Origin: Enterobacter asburiae
Lineage (GTDB): Bacteria > Pseudomonadota > Gammaproteobacteria > Enterobacterales > Enterobacteriaceae
Assembly: GCF_008080435.1 (NCBI RefSeq)
Contig: NZ_VRKN01000004.1
Span: 248,001-312,000, forward strand
Length of the DNA stretch: 64,000 nucleotides
Direction: 5' to 3'
In this document: one piece after another, positions 25,429-34,313 of the stretch
Layout of the letters: each line of letters starts with the position of its first letter
Numbering within the stretch: position 1 is the stretch's first letter
The notes under the pieces: model-generated
What the model saw: only the letters and a program-made list of their open reading frames with translations
What the model was told of the DNA's origin: nothing
Databases searched by the model: none
Position numbers and translations under genes: made by a program

Positions 25429-26475
25429 ATGAATAAAACCGATGAACTCCGCACTGCGCGCATTGACAGCCTGGTCACGCCGGCTGAACTGGCACAGCGG
25501 CATCCTGTTTCCGCCTCCGTCGCGGAACATGTGACGGCCTCCCGCCGCCGCATTGAAAAAATCCTGAATGGTGAAGACAAACGTCTTCTGGTGGTGATTG
25601 GGCCTTGCTCCATCCACGATCTGGATGCAGCGATGGATTATGCAAAACGGCTTCAGGGACTGCGGGATAAGTACCAGCATCGCCTTGAGATCGTCATGCG
25701 CACCTACTTTGAAAAACCACGGACCGTGGTGGGCTGGAAAGGACTGATTTCCGATCCTGACCTCAACGGCAGCTATCGCGTTAACCACGGTATCGAGCTG
25801 GCGCGGAAGCTGCTTTTACAGGTCAACGAGCTGGGCGTTCCGACGGCGACCGAGTTTCTCGATATGGTGACCGGGCAGTTTATCGCCGATCTGATCAGCT
25901 GGGGCGCGATTGGCGCACGCACTACCGAAAGCCAGATCCACCGAGAGATGGCCTCCGCCCTCTCCTGTCCGGTCGGCTTTAAAAACGGGACCGATGGCAA
26001 CACCCGTATCGCGGTTGACGCCATCCGCGCAGCCCGTGCCAGCCACATGTTCCTGTCGCCGGACAAAAGCGGTCATATGACCATCTACCAGACCAGCGGT
26101 AACCCTTACGGCCATATCATTATGCGCGGCGGGAAGAAACCCAATTACCATGCAGAAGATATTGCGGCGGCCTGTGAAACGCTGGCCGAGTTCGACCTGC
26201 CGGAACATCTGGTGGTGGATTTCAGCCACGGCAACTGCCAGAAGCAGCATCGCCGCCAGCTGGACGTCTGCGATGCGATCTGCCAGCAGATCCGCAGCGG
26301 TTCAACCGCCGTTGCAGGGATTATGGCCGAGAGTTTCATCAAGGAAGGCACGCAGAAAATTGTTGCCGGACAGCAGATGGTTTACGGTCAGTCGATCACC
26401 GACCCGTGCCTGAGCTGGGAAGACAGCGAACTGCTGCTGGAAAAGCTGGCTTCAGCCGTGGACACGCGCTTTTAA
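25429..26475 (+). CDS. aroH: DAHP synthase, tryptophan-sensitive
   Basis: This 348-residue class I DAHP synthase condenses PEP and erythrose 4-phosphate in the first step of aromatic synthesis. Metal and PEP ligands are visible: the cysteine in VVIGPCSIHD (about residue 60), KNGTDG, and the D/H pair in VDFSHGNC. Gene order (ppsA-ppsR-aroH) and the TrpR operator identify it as AroH rather than AroF or AroG. It is followed by a REP unit and a longer repeat. Confidence 0.96.
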   Translation: MNKTDELRTARIDSLVTPAELAQRHPVSASVAEHVTASRRRIEKILNGEDKRLLVVIGPCSIHDLDAAMDYAKRLQGLRDKYQHRLEIVMRTYFEKPRTVVGWKGLISDPDLNGSYRVNHGIELARKLLLQVNELGVPTATEFLDMVTGQFIADLISWGAIGARTTESQIHREMASALSCPVGFKNGTDGNTRIAVDAIRAARASHMFLSPDKSGHMTIYQTSGNPYGHIIMRGGKKPNYHAEDIAAACETLAEFDLPEHLVVDFSHGNCQKQHRRQLDVCDAICQQIRSGSTAVAGIMAESFIKEGTQKIVAGQQMVYGQSITDPCLSWEDSELLLEKLASAVDTRF

Positions 26476-26481
26476 AATCCT

Positions 26482-26511
26482 GCCGGGTGGCGCTGCGCTT
26501 ACCCGGCCTAC
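26482..26511. repeat. REP palindrome after aroH
   Basis: GCCGGGTGGCG...TTACCCGGCCTAC is a complete unit, almost identical to the one at 17403, placed 6 bases after the aroH stop. It is followed directly by a second type of repeat. Confidence 0.88.
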
Positions 26512-26522
26512 GGTTCGTGCCC

Positions 26523-26565
26523 TTCTCCCTCTCCCTGTGGGAGAGGGTCGGGGTGAGGGCATCAG
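26523..26565 (-). repeat. Dispersed CCCTCACCCC/GGGAGAGGG repeat, copy 1
   Basis: Read on the minus strand this runs CTGATGCCCTCACCCCG, then CCCTCTCCC and GGGAGAGGG around a short loop. The same element occurs in the opposite orientation at 61480 after katE, and the similarity includes a few bases on the left (TGCGG). It forms a stable hairpin and lies in a 3' intergenic site like a REP unit. Confidence 0.75.
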
Positions 26566-26640
26566 ACCGCACCTCTCCCCCAAATTTGATCCCCTCACCC
26601 TTTTTTCACAAAAACGCTTGCCGTGAATTTGCAGTTTATT

Positions 26641-26659
26641 GATAATGATTATCATTGTC
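26641..26659. promoter_or_regulatory. Fur box of the haem-uptake operon
   Basis: GATAATGATTATCATTGTC differs from the 19-base Fur consensus (GATAATGATAATCATTATC) at two positions. It lies 25 bases before hemP, so iron-replete Fur would block transcription of hemP-hmuRSTUV. Confidence 0.93.
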
Positions 26660-26684
26660 ACATTAATTGCTATTTATAAACATT

Positions 26685-26867
26685 ATGTCACGTACGGATA
26701 ACAGCGCGGCAACGCCAGCAAAAACACACACAGCGCCAGCCCCCGCCGAGCGTCGGATTGACAGCAAAGCCCTGCTCGGCGATGAGGGGCGGGTCATTAT
26801 CGAGCATGACGGCCAGCGCTATCTTCTGCGTCAGACCCATGCCGGAAAACTGATCCTCACAAAATAA
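26685..26867 (+). CDS. hemP: Haem uptake protein HemP/YdiE
   Basis: This 60-residue protein has the HemP core RRIDSKALLGDEGRVIIEHDG...LLRQTHAGKLILTK, nearly the same as E. coli YdiE. HmuP/HemP proteins are small factors associated with haem-uptake operons; in some bacteria they act as co-activators of the receptor gene. The ATG at 26685 gives the E. coli-like start. It is the first gene after the Fur box. E. coli keeps ydiE at this same place without the transport genes. Confidence 0.88.
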   Translation: MSRTDNSAATPAKTHTAPAPAERRIDSKALLGDEGRVIIEHDGQRYLLRQTHAGKLILTK

Positions 26868-26944
26868 ACAACACCTAAAAATACGCCAGCCACCCAGGTG
26901 ACCCCCAGGCAGCCAGCGCTTTTCACTTCTTATGGAGAGTTGCT

Positions 26945-28927
26945 ATGCCACACCTGCCTTCCGCATCTTTACGTCCGTCACTTCTGGCGCTGGCGATTGT
27001 CAGTGCCCTGCCGGGCATCGCGTTCGCCGCCACAGACGACATTACCGTCACCGCCACGGGCAACGCCCGCAGCACCTTTGAAGCGCCCATGATGGTAAGC
27101 GTAATTGACGCCAGCGCGCCGGAGAAACAAACCGCAAGCTCAGCGGCCGACCTGCTGCGTAACGTCCCCGGTCTGACGCTGGACGGCACCGGGCGCACCA
27201 ACGGGCAGGACGTCAACCTGCGCGGCTATGACCGTCGCGGCGTGCTGGTGCTGGTTGACGGCGTGCGCCAGGGAACCGATACCGGCCACCTGAACAGCAC
27301 CTTCCTCGACCCGGCGCTAATTAAACGTATCGAGGTGGTTCGCGGCCCGTCGGCCCTGCTGTACGGCAGCGGCGCGCTGGGCGGCGTGATTTCCTATGAC
27401 ACCGCCGATGCGAAAGATCTGCTCGAACCGGGTAAAAACAGCGGCTACCGCGTGTTTGGTACGGGTGCGACGGGCGATCATAGCCTCGGGATGGGGGCCA
27501 GCGCCTACGGCCGCACCGATACGCTGGACGGTCTGGTCTCCTGGTCCAGCCGGGATCGCGGTGATATCCGCCAGAGCGACGGTGCAACCGCGCCTAACGA
27601 CGAATCCATCAATAATATGCTGGCGAAAGGCAGCTGGAAAATCGACCCGGCCCAGACCCTGAGCGGCTCCCTGCGCTACTACAACAACGCCGCTCAGGAA
27701 CCGAAAAACCCGCAAACCGCCGGGGCGGACAGCAGTAACCCGATGACCGACCGCTCCACCATTCAGCGTGACGCGCAGCTGGGCTACCACATTGCTCCGG
27801 AAGGGTACGACTGGCTGAACGCCGACGCGAAGGTCTACTGGTCCGAAGCGCGCATTAATGCCCAGAACATCGACAGCAGCGGCGAGTTTCGCAAGCAGAC
27901 CACCAAAGGCGGCAAGGTGGAAAACCGCACCCGCCTGTTCAGCGACACCTTTGCAGCACACCTTCTGACCTACGGCGGGGAATACTATCGTCAGGAGCAG
28001 CATCCGGGCGGGGCAACCACCGGCTTCCCGGACGCGAAAATCGACTTCAGCTCCGGCTGGCTGCAGGATGAGATCACCCTGCGCGATCTGCCTGTTACCC
28101 TGCTGGGCGGTACACGCTATGACAACTACCGCGGCAGCAGCGACGGCTACAACGATGTGGATGCCGATAAGTGGTCATCCCGCGCCGGGTTAACCGTTAG
28201 CCCCACCGACTGGCTGATGCTGTTTGGCTCTTACGCGCAGGCCTTCCGCGCACCCACCATGGGTGAGATGTATAACGACGCCAAACACTTCTCCATTGGC
28301 CGCTTCTATACCAACTACTGGGTGCCAAACCCGAACCTGCGCCCGGAAACCAACGAAACGCAGGAGTTTGGTTTTGGCCTGCGCTTTGACGATCTGATGC
28401 TTGCCAACGATGCGCTGGAGTTCAAAGCCAGCTATTTCGACACCAAAGCTAAAGACTATATCTCCACCACCGTCAATTTTGCCGCGGCGACCACCATGTC
28501 CTATAACGTCCCGAACGCCAAAATCTGGGGTTGGGACATGATGGCAAAATACTCTGCTGACCTCTTCAACCTCGACCTGGCCTATAACCGCACGCGCGGA
28601 AAAGACACCGATACGGGTGAGTATATCTCCAGCATTAACCCGGATACCGTCACCAGTAAGCTGGACATTCCGGTGGCGCAAAGCGGTTTTTCTGTCGGCT
28701 GGATCGGCACCTTTGTCGATCGCTCAACGCATATCAGCAGCAGCTACAGCAAACAGCCGGGCTATGCGGTCAACGATTTCTACGTGAGCTACAAAGGCCA
28801 GGAGCGGCTCAAAGGCGTGACCACGACGCTGGTGCTGGGCAACGCCTTCGACAAAGCGTACTGGTCACCTCAGGGCATTCCGCAGGACGGTCGTAACGGC
28901 AAGATTTTCGTAAGCTATCAGTGGTAA
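26945..28927 (+). CDS. hmuR: TonB-dependent haem/haemoglobin receptor
   Basis: This 660-residue outer-membrane receptor has a signal peptide (cut after GIAFA), a TonB-box-like DITVTATGN near the mature N terminus, a plug domain (LLRNVPGLTLDGTGR; LRGYDRRGVLVLVDGVRQGTD; RIEVVRGPSALLYGSGALGG) and a 22-strand barrel ending in an aromatic (FVSYQW). The FRAPTMGEMYND and NPNLRPETNE motifs of haem receptors are present. It takes haem from host proteins with energy from TonB. GGAGAG lies ahead of the ATG. Confidence 0.93.
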   Translation: MPHLPSASLRPSLLALAIVSALPGIAFAATDDITVTATGNARSTFEAPMMVSVIDASAPEKQTASSAADLLRNVPGLTLDGTGRTNGQDVNLRGYDRRGVLVLVDGVRQGTDTGHLNSTFLDPALIKRIEVVRGPSALLYGSGALGGVISYDTADAKDLLEPGKNSGYRVFGTGATGDHSLGMGASAYGRTDTLDGLVSWSSRDRGDIRQSDGATAPNDESINNMLAKGSWKIDPAQTLSGSLRYYNNAAQEPKNPQTAGADSSNPMTDRSTIQRDAQLGYHIAPEGYDWLNADAKVYWSEARINAQNIDSSGEFRKQTTKGGKVENRTRLFSDTFAAHLLTYGGEYYRQEQHPGGATTGFPDAKIDFSSGWLQDEITLRDLPVTLLGGTRYDNYRGSSDGYNDVDADKWSSRAGLTVSPTDWLMLFGSYAQAFRAPTMGEMYNDAKHFSIGRFYTNYWVPNPNLRPETNETQEFGFGLRFDDLMLANDALEFKASYFDTKAKDYISTTVNFAAATTMSYNVPNAKIWGWDMMAKYSADLFNLDLAYNRTRGKDTDTGEYISSINPDTVTSKLDIPVAQSGFSVGWIGTFVDRSTHISSSYSKQPGYAVNDFYVSYKGQERLKGVTTTLVLGNAFDKAYWSPQGIPQDGRNGKIFVSYQW

Positions 28928-28962
28928 TTCCCTTCGGGGCAACTATTCAGAAGGATAAGAAA

Positions 28963-29991
28963 ATGAATCACTACACACGCTGGCTTGAGCTAAAAGAAGC
29001 CAATCCGGGTAAGTACGCGCGCGACATCGCGGGGTTAATGAACATCAGTGAAGCAGAGCTAACCTTTGCCCGCGTGGGTCACGACGCCTGGCGATTGCGC
29101 GGTGAAATCCGCGAGATCCTGGGCGCGCTGGAGGCGGTGGGCGAAACCAAATGTATCTGTCGCAACGAATACGCCGTGCACGAACAGGTAGGGAACTTCA
29201 CCAACCAGCACCTGAACGGCCACGCCGGGCTGGTGCTGAACCCGCGCGCGCTGGATCTACGCCTGTTCCTCAACCAGTGGGCGAGCGCGTTTCACATCAG
29301 TGAAGCCACCGCCCGCGGCGAGCGGCAGAGCATTCAGTTCTTCGACCACCAGGGCGATGCCCTGCTGAAGGTCTACACCACGGATAACACCGACGTTTCC
29401 GCCTGGGGCGACGTGCTGACCCGCTTTATCTTTGCCGATAATCCGCCGCTGGCGTTGAAGATGGCCGATACCCCGGCTCACGGCGCACATGCGGAAGCCA
29501 CTCTTGTGGATAAAGAATGGCGCGCCATGACCGATGTTCATCAGTTCTTCAGCCTGCTCAAGCGCCACAGCCTCAGCCGCCAGCAGGCATTTCGCCTGGT
29601 GGGTGACGATCTGGCCTGCCGGGTAGAGAACACCGCGCTGGCGCAGCTTCTGGAGACGGCGCGCCGGGACGGCAACGAAATCATGGTCTTTGTGGGCAAC
29701 CGCGGCTGCGTGCAGATCTTCACCGGCGTGGTGGAAAAGCTGGTGCCGATGAAAGGCTGGCTGAACATCTTTAACCCAACCTTTACCCTGCATCTGCTTG
29801 AAGGGGCCATTGCGGAAACGTGGGTCACGCGCAAGCCGACGGCTGACGGGCATGTCACCAGCCTGGAGCTGTTTGCCGCCGATGGAACGCAAATCGCCCA
29901 GCTGTACGGCCAGCGTACGGAAGGCGAACCGGAGCAGAGCCAGTGGCGCAGCCAGATTGACGCCTTAACGGCGAAAGGGCTGGCCGCATGA
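28963..29991 (+). CDS. hmuS: Cytoplasmic haem-handling protein HmuS
   Basis: HemS/HmuS/ChuS-type protein of 342 residues made of two homologous halves. Members of this family bind haem in the cytoplasm and help degrade it to release iron. Motifs such as RNEYAVHEQVG and GNRGCVQIFTG fit the family. The ATG at 28963 follows AAGGATAAG; the frame is open further upstream but overlaps the end of hmuR. The stop overlaps the hmuT start in an ATGA, so the genes are coupled. Confidence 0.93.
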   Translation: MNHYTRWLELKEANPGKYARDIAGLMNISEAELTFARVGHDAWRLRGEIREILGALEAVGETKCICRNEYAVHEQVGNFTNQHLNGHAGLVLNPRALDLRLFLNQWASAFHISEATARGERQSIQFFDHQGDALLKVYTTDNTDVSAWGDVLTRFIFADNPPLALKMADTPAHGAHAEATLVDKEWRAMTDVHQFFSLLKRHSLSRQQAFRLVGDDLACRVENTALAQLLETARRDGNEIMVFVGNRGCVQIFTGVVEKLVPMKGWLNIFNPTFTLHLLEGAIAETWVTRKPTADGHVTSLELFAADGTQIAQLYGQRTEGEPEQSQWRSQIDALTAKGLAA

Positions 29992-30809
29992 AACGGTGGC
30001 TTGCCCTGCTCAGCGCCCTGCCCCTGCTGGCGCTTGCTGCGCCGCAGGAGAAAATCGTTACCCTCGGCGGCGACGTCACCGAGATTGTCTACGCCCTCGG
30101 CGCGGAATCTTCGCTGGTGGCCCGCGACAGCACCAGCCAGTGGCCGCAGGCGGCGAATTCGCTGCCTGACGTGGGCTATCTGCGCCAGCTCAATGCAGAA
30201 GGGATCTTATCCATGCGCCCCACGCTGGTACTGGCCAGCGCCCAGGCGCAGCCGTCTCTGGCGCTAAAGCAGGTTGAGCAAAGCCACGTCAGGGTGATCG
30301 CTGTTCCTGCCAGTCACGACCTGAGCGTCATTGACGAAAAGGTGCGGATCGTCGCTGAAGCGACGCACCGCGAGGCCGAGGGGGAGGTCCTGCGCAACAC
30401 GCTGCGTCAGGCGATGTCGGCGCTGCCCGCGTCACCACTCAATAAGCGGGTACTGTTTATTCTCAACCACGGCGGGATGACCGCAATGGCTGCCGGACAA
30501 CAGACCGGCGCGGATGCAGCCATTCGTGCGGCGGGGCTGCAGAATGCGATGCAGGGGTTTACCCGCTATCAGCCGCTGTCGCAGGAGGGCGTGATTGCCA
30601 GCCAGCCCGACCTGGTGGTGATTTCTCAGGACGGTCTCAACGCCCTGGGCGGTGAAGCGAATCTGTGGAAGCTGCCCGGTCTGGCGCAAACCCCGGCGGG
30701 ACGGAATAAGCAGGTGCTGGCGATTGACGATATGGCCCTGCTGGGCTTTAGCGTGCGTACGCCGCAGGCCATCCAGCAGCTGCGTGCCAAAGCGGAGCAA
30801 CTGCCCTGA
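29988..30809 (+). CDS. hmuT: Periplasmic haem-binding protein HmuT
   Basis: This 273-residue class III substrate-binding protein has a signal peptide (MKRWLALLSALPLLALA) and the BtuF/FhuD fold (KIVTLGGDVTEIVYALGAES; NAEGILSMRPTLVLAS). It carries haem from the receptor to the HmuUV importer. The start overlaps hmuS and the stop overlaps hmuU (TGATG), so it sits inside a tight operon. Confidence 0.93.
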   Translation: MKRWLALLSALPLLALAAPQEKIVTLGGDVTEIVYALGAESSLVARDSTSQWPQAANSLPDVGYLRQLNAEGILSMRPTLVLASAQAQPSLALKQVEQSHVRVIAVPASHDLSVIDEKVRIVAEATHREAEGEVLRNTLRQAMSALPASPLNKRVLFILNHGGMTAMAAGQQTGADAAIRAAGLQNAMQGFTRYQPLSQEGVIASQPDLVVISQDGLNALGGEANLWKLPGLAQTPAGRNKQVLAIDDMALLGFSVRTPQAIQQLRAKAEQLP

Positions 30810-31801
30810 TGTCCCGGCGAGCCGCATTGTCATTGTGGATGCTGGCCGCGCTGCTGGTTGTCATGACGCTGACAGCCAGCGGTATTGGCGCGCTGCGTCT
30901 GCCGGTCAGCCTGCTGTGGAACGGCACCGACGAGGCGCTGCGTCAGATCTGGCTGACGATCCGCCTGCCTCGCGTGCTGCTGGCGCTGACGATCGGCGGT
31001 TCACTGGCGCTGGCGGGCTGCGTGATGCAGGGGCTGTTTCGAAATCCGCTGGCGGACCCGGGGCTGCTCGGTATCAGCAGCGGCGCGGCTCTTGCCGTTG
31101 CGCTGTGGGTGGTGCTTCCGCTCTCGCTGCCTGCACTGGTGATGCTGTATGCCCCGATGCTGGCGGCGTTTCTCGGCGCGCTGGCCGCCACCCTGGTGAT
31201 TTTCCTGCTCAGCCGGCAGCGTGACGTTTCCCTGTCGCGCCTGCTGCTGGTGGGAATTGCCATCAACGCCCTGTGCGGCGCGGCCGTCGGCGTGCTGTCA
31301 TGGCTCAGCAATGATGCCCAGCTTCGTCAGCTTTCGCTCTGGGGAATGGGCAGCCTCGGCCAGGCGCAGTGGTCAACGCTGCTGGCCGTCACCTCGCTGA
31401 TGGTCCCCACCGCGCTGGTTATCTGGCGTCTGGCAGGCGCCCTCAACTTGTTGCAGTTGGGCGACGAAGAGGCACATTACCTCGGCGTGGAGGTTGCCGC
31501 CGTGCAGCGGATCCTGCTGCTGTGCAGTGCCCTGCTGGTGGCTGCCGCCGTTGCGGTCAGCGGCGTGATCGGCTTTGTCGGCCTGGTAGTACCGCACCTG
31601 GTGCGCATGTGGCTGGGAGCCGACCACCGGGCCGTGCTCCCTGGCTCGGTGCTGGTCGGTGCGTTGCTCCTGCTGGTTGCCGATACGCTGGCGCGCAGCC
31701 TGGTCGCCCCGGCGGAAATGCCGGTCGGCTTATTGACCAGCCTTCTCGGCGCGCCGTGGTTTCTGTGGCTGATCTTTCGTCGCGGAGGTGCGCATGGCTG
31801 A
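30809..31801 (+). CDS. hmuU: Haem ABC transporter permease HmuU
   Basis: This 330-residue FecCD-type permease has about ten membrane helices. Family markers include RLPRVLLALTIGGSLALAG, NPLADPGLLGISSGAAL and the coupling motif GFVGLVVPHLVRMWLG. It forms the inner-membrane channel for haem with HmuV. The stop TGA lies inside the first codons of hmuV. Confidence 0.94.
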   Translation: MSRRAALSLWMLAALLVVMTLTASGIGALRLPVSLLWNGTDEALRQIWLTIRLPRVLLALTIGGSLALAGCVMQGLFRNPLADPGLLGISSGAALAVALWVVLPLSLPALVMLYAPMLAAFLGALAATLVIFLLSRQRDVSLSRLLLVGIAINALCGAAVGVLSWLSNDAQLRQLSLWGMGSLGQAQWSTLLAVTSLMVPTALVIWRLAGALNLLQLGDEEAHYLGVEVAAVQRILLLCSALLVAAAVAVSGVIGFVGLVVPHLVRMWLGADHRAVLPGSVLVGALLLLVADTLARSLVAPAEMPVGLLTSLLGAPWFLWLIFRRGGAHG

Positions 31802-32573
31802 ACGCTATTGTGCAGAAAACATTGTTTTTCGCGCCGGGCATCGCACGCTGATTAACGACGTGTCGCTGACCTTATCTCAGGGCGAGCTGGTGGCGTTGAT
31901 TGGCCCTAACGGTGCCGGGAAATCAACGCTGTTGCGGCTGCTTACCGGCTATCTTAAACCCACGGGCGGACGGTGCAGCCTGGCGGGCACACCGCTTGCG
32001 GCCTGGCAGCCGGACAGACTCTCCCGCTACCGGGCGGTGATGCGCCAGAACACGCAGCTCGGATTTGACTGGCCGGTTGAGGCGGTAGTCGGTATGGGGC
32101 GCGCGCCCTGGACCCGCACGCCTGAAGCGTCAGTTATTGAGGAGGTCATGGCCGTCACCGGCTGTTTACCGCTGGCGGGCAGGCAGTTTGCCGCACTCTC
32201 CGGCGGCGAGCAGCAGCGCATCCAGCTCGCCCGCGCGCTGGCTCAGCTCTGGTGCGACGGTGCGCCGCGCGGCTGGCTGTTCCTCGATGAACCTACCTCC
32301 GCGCTGGATCTCTATCACCAGCAGCATCTGCTGCGCCTGCTGAAATCCCTGACCCGTCGAGGACATCTGCATGTTTGCGTGGTACTGCACGATCTCAATC
32401 TGGCGGCGCTGTGGGCGGACCGCATCCTGCTGCTGCATGGCGGCAGAATCGTGTCCCAGGGAGCACCGGAAACCGTTTTGCAGGCCGATGCGCTGGCGCG
32501 CTGGTACGGCGCGCAGGTCATCGTCGGCAGGCATCCGGCTCACGCCGCGCCGCAGGTGTTTCTCGCCCCGTGA
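31794..32573 (+). CDS. hmuV: Haem ABC transporter ATPase HmuV
   Basis: This 259-residue ATP-binding subunit has Walker [10 protein letters not shown], signature LSGGEQQR, Walker B WLFLDEPTSALDL and the H-loop VVLHDLN. The ATG at 31794 overlaps the hmuU stop and follows GGAGG; a GTG six bases earlier is less likely. The last 34 bases overlap the end of the convergent LysR gene, so there is no room for a terminator between them. Confidence 0.94.
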   Translation: MAERYCAENIVFRAGHRTLINDVSLTLSQGELVALIGPNGAGKSTLLRLLTGYLKPTGGRCSLAGTPLAAWQPDRLSRYRAVMRQNTQLGFDWPVEAVVGMGRAPWTRTPEASVIEEVMAVTGCLPLAGRQFAALSGGEQQRIQLARALAQLWCDGAPRGWLFLDEPTSALDLYHQQHLLRLLKSLTRRGHLHVCVVLHDLNLAALWADRILLLHGGRIVSQGAPETVLQADALARWYGAQVIVGRHPAHAAPQVFLAP

Positions 32574-33463
32574 TCGGGCTGGTAAAAATCTTTCAGTGTT
32601 TCCAGCAGGACATGCGCCGCTTTAGAGAGCTGCGTGTGCCCTGGATGGATCACCCCGATGCACTTTTCAATGGGCGGGCTGTCCAGCGGAATACAGACCG
32701 CGCCCAGCGACGCCATCTGCGTCTCGCACAGCGCCGGTACGGCACTGCCGCCCAGGCCACTCGCGACCATTCGCCCGACCGTCACCAGTTGATGACTCTC
32801 CAGCGCGACGTCCAGCTTTCTGCCGCTTCGCGCCAGCTCTTCTTCCATCATCAGACGCACCGCAGAGGGGCGCTGGAGGGTGATGAAATCCAGCGTCAGC
32901 AGCTCTTCCCATGTCAGGCGCTTTTTGCCTGCCAGCGAGGACGCTTTCGGCACAATGGCAACAAACCTGTCGAGGCCCAGCGGGGTAAACAGCAGGTTGT
33001 GCGTGGGCGCGGGCTCAAAGGCGATGCCCATCTCAACCCGCCCTTCCCGCACCATCTCGATCACCTGCTCGTTAATGACATCGTGCACGGTGACGTTGAC
33101 CCCGGCGTGACGATCGCGAAATGCTTTTAGCACTTCGGGCAGGACATTCGCGGCAAACGACGGCATGGCCGCGACCGAGATTTTACCGCGCTGCAGGGTA
33201 AAACACTGATGCATCGCCTCTTCGACGTTATCCCAGTCGGCAAGCAGCTGACGCGCCATGGGCAAAAACGTCTCTCCCTCCTGCGTCAGCGCGACCTTGC
33301 GCGTGCTCCGCTGCAGCAGCGGTCCGCCGAGCGTGTCCTCCAGCGCTTTAATCGTCAGGCTCAGGGCTGGCTGGGAAAGATTCAGCCGTTCGCTGGCGTG
33401 CGCAAAATTCAGAGTGTGAGCTACCGCTAAAAACGCGCGTAACTGTTTGACACTCATTCTCAT
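32540..33463 (-). CDS. LysR-type regulator of the ketone-body operon
   Basis: This 307-residue LysR-family protein has a helix-turn-helix in the first 60 residues (LRAFLAVAHTLNFAHASERLNLSQPALSLTIKALE) and a periplasmic-binding-like effector domain. It is divergent from the 3-hydroxybutyrate operon with 140 bases between them, the classic arrangement for a LysR activator and its target; the ligand may be 3-hydroxybutyrate or acetoacetate, by inference. The ATG at 33463 follows AGGATG; 33457 is an alternative. The 3' end overlaps hmuV. Confidence 0.88.
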   Translation of the reverse strand: MRMSVKQLRAFLAVAHTLNFAHASERLNLSQPALSLTIKALEDTLGGPLLQRSTRKVALTQEGETFLPMARQLLADWDNVEEAMHQCFTLQRGKISVAAMPSFAANVLPEVLKAFRDRHAGVNVTVHDVINEQVIEMVREGRVEMGIAFEPAPTHNLLFTPLGLDRFVAIVPKASSLAGKKRLTWEELLTLDFITLQRPSAVRLMMEEELARSGRKLDVALESHQLVTVGRMVASGLGGSAVPALCETQMASLGAVCIPLDSPPIEKCIGVIHPGHTQLSKAAHVLLETLKDFYQPDHGARNTCGAA

Positions 33464-33470
33464 TTTTCAT

Positions 33471-33504
33471 CCTGTTAACTAATTGAAAAAATTTAGTTAA
33501 CAGG
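33471..33504. promoter_or_regulatory. LysR-type operator, 11-bp inverted repeat
   Basis: CCTGTTAACTA (33471-33481) and TAGTTAACAGG (33494-33504) are perfect arms around 12 AT-rich bases, just upstream of the LysR start. A further GGTTAAC lies at 33585 and two CAAATGAGT direct repeats at 33521 and 33551 are 30 bases apart. This fits a LysR recognition site with additional activation sites toward the operon. Confidence 0.65.
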
Positions 33505-33603
33505 AAATTAATAAAAAAACCAAATGAGTGAGTCACAAATTCAAAATTAACAAATGAGTCGCCGCCCCTAATGATACCGGCACGGTTAACGGGAGGGATA
33601 ACT

Positions 33604-34311
33604 ATGGCGGGACTGGATAAGCGCGTCGGCAGCTATGCGCAGGCGCTGGATGGGCTGACGGACGGGATGACCTTGCTGGCGGGCGGCTTCGGCCTGTGCG
33701 GTATTCCGGAGAACCTGATAGCCGAGGTCAGACGCCGTCAGGTGAAAGATCTGACGGTGATATCAAACAACTGCGGCGTGGACGGTTTCGGTCTCGGGAT
33801 ACTGCTCGAAACGCGGCAGGTTCGCAAAGTGGTGGCCTCTTACGTCGGCGAGAACGCGCTGTTCGAGCGGCAGGTGCTGAGCGGTGAACTGGAGATTGAA
33901 CTCACTCCTCAGGGCACGCTGGCGGAAAAGGTGCGCGCGGGCGGCGCGGGCATTCCGGCATTTTACACGGCCACCGGCTATGGCACGCCCGTGGCTACCG
34001 GTAAAGACGTACGCCAGTTTGCGGGGAAGCACTACATCCTTGAAGAGGCCATTACCGGTGATTTCGCGCTCATCAAAGGCTGGAAAGCGGACTGGTACGG
34101 CAACGTTATCTATCGGCACACCGCGCAAAATTTTAATCCGCTGATGGCAACGGCGGGACGGATAACGGTTGTGGAAGTGGAAGAGATTGTTCCCCCGGGA
34201 GAACTGCCTCCGTCGGCCATTCATACCCCGGGAATTTACGTCGACAGGCTGATTGTTGGCCAGTTTGAAAAACGCATTGAACAGCGCACGCTGCGCGCGG
34301 AAGGAGTGTGA
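33604..34311 (+). CDS. 3-oxoacid CoA-transferase subunit A
   Basis: This 235-residue protein is an ScoA/AtoD-type alpha subunit with the glycine-rich [13 protein letters not shown] motif and the pairs ISNNCGVDG and [15 protein letters not shown]. With subunit B it moves CoA from an acyl-CoA (succinyl- or acetyl-CoA) to acetoacetate. The length and PAFYTATG motif fit the SCOT/PcaI group; donor specificity cannot be read from sequence. The ATG at 33604 follows GGGAGGG. Confidence 0.9.
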   Translation: MAGLDKRVGSYAQALDGLTDGMTLLAGGFGLCGIPENLIAEVRRRQVKDLTVISNNCGVDGFGLGILLETRQVRKVVASYVGENALFERQVLSGELEIELTPQGTLAEKVRAGGAGIPAFYTATGYGTPVATGKDVRQFAGKHYILEEAITGDFALIKGWKADWYGNVIYRHTAQNFNPLMATAGRITVVEVEEIVPPGELPPSAIHTPGIYVDRLIVGQFEKRIEQRTLRAEGV

Positions 34312-34313
34312 CG

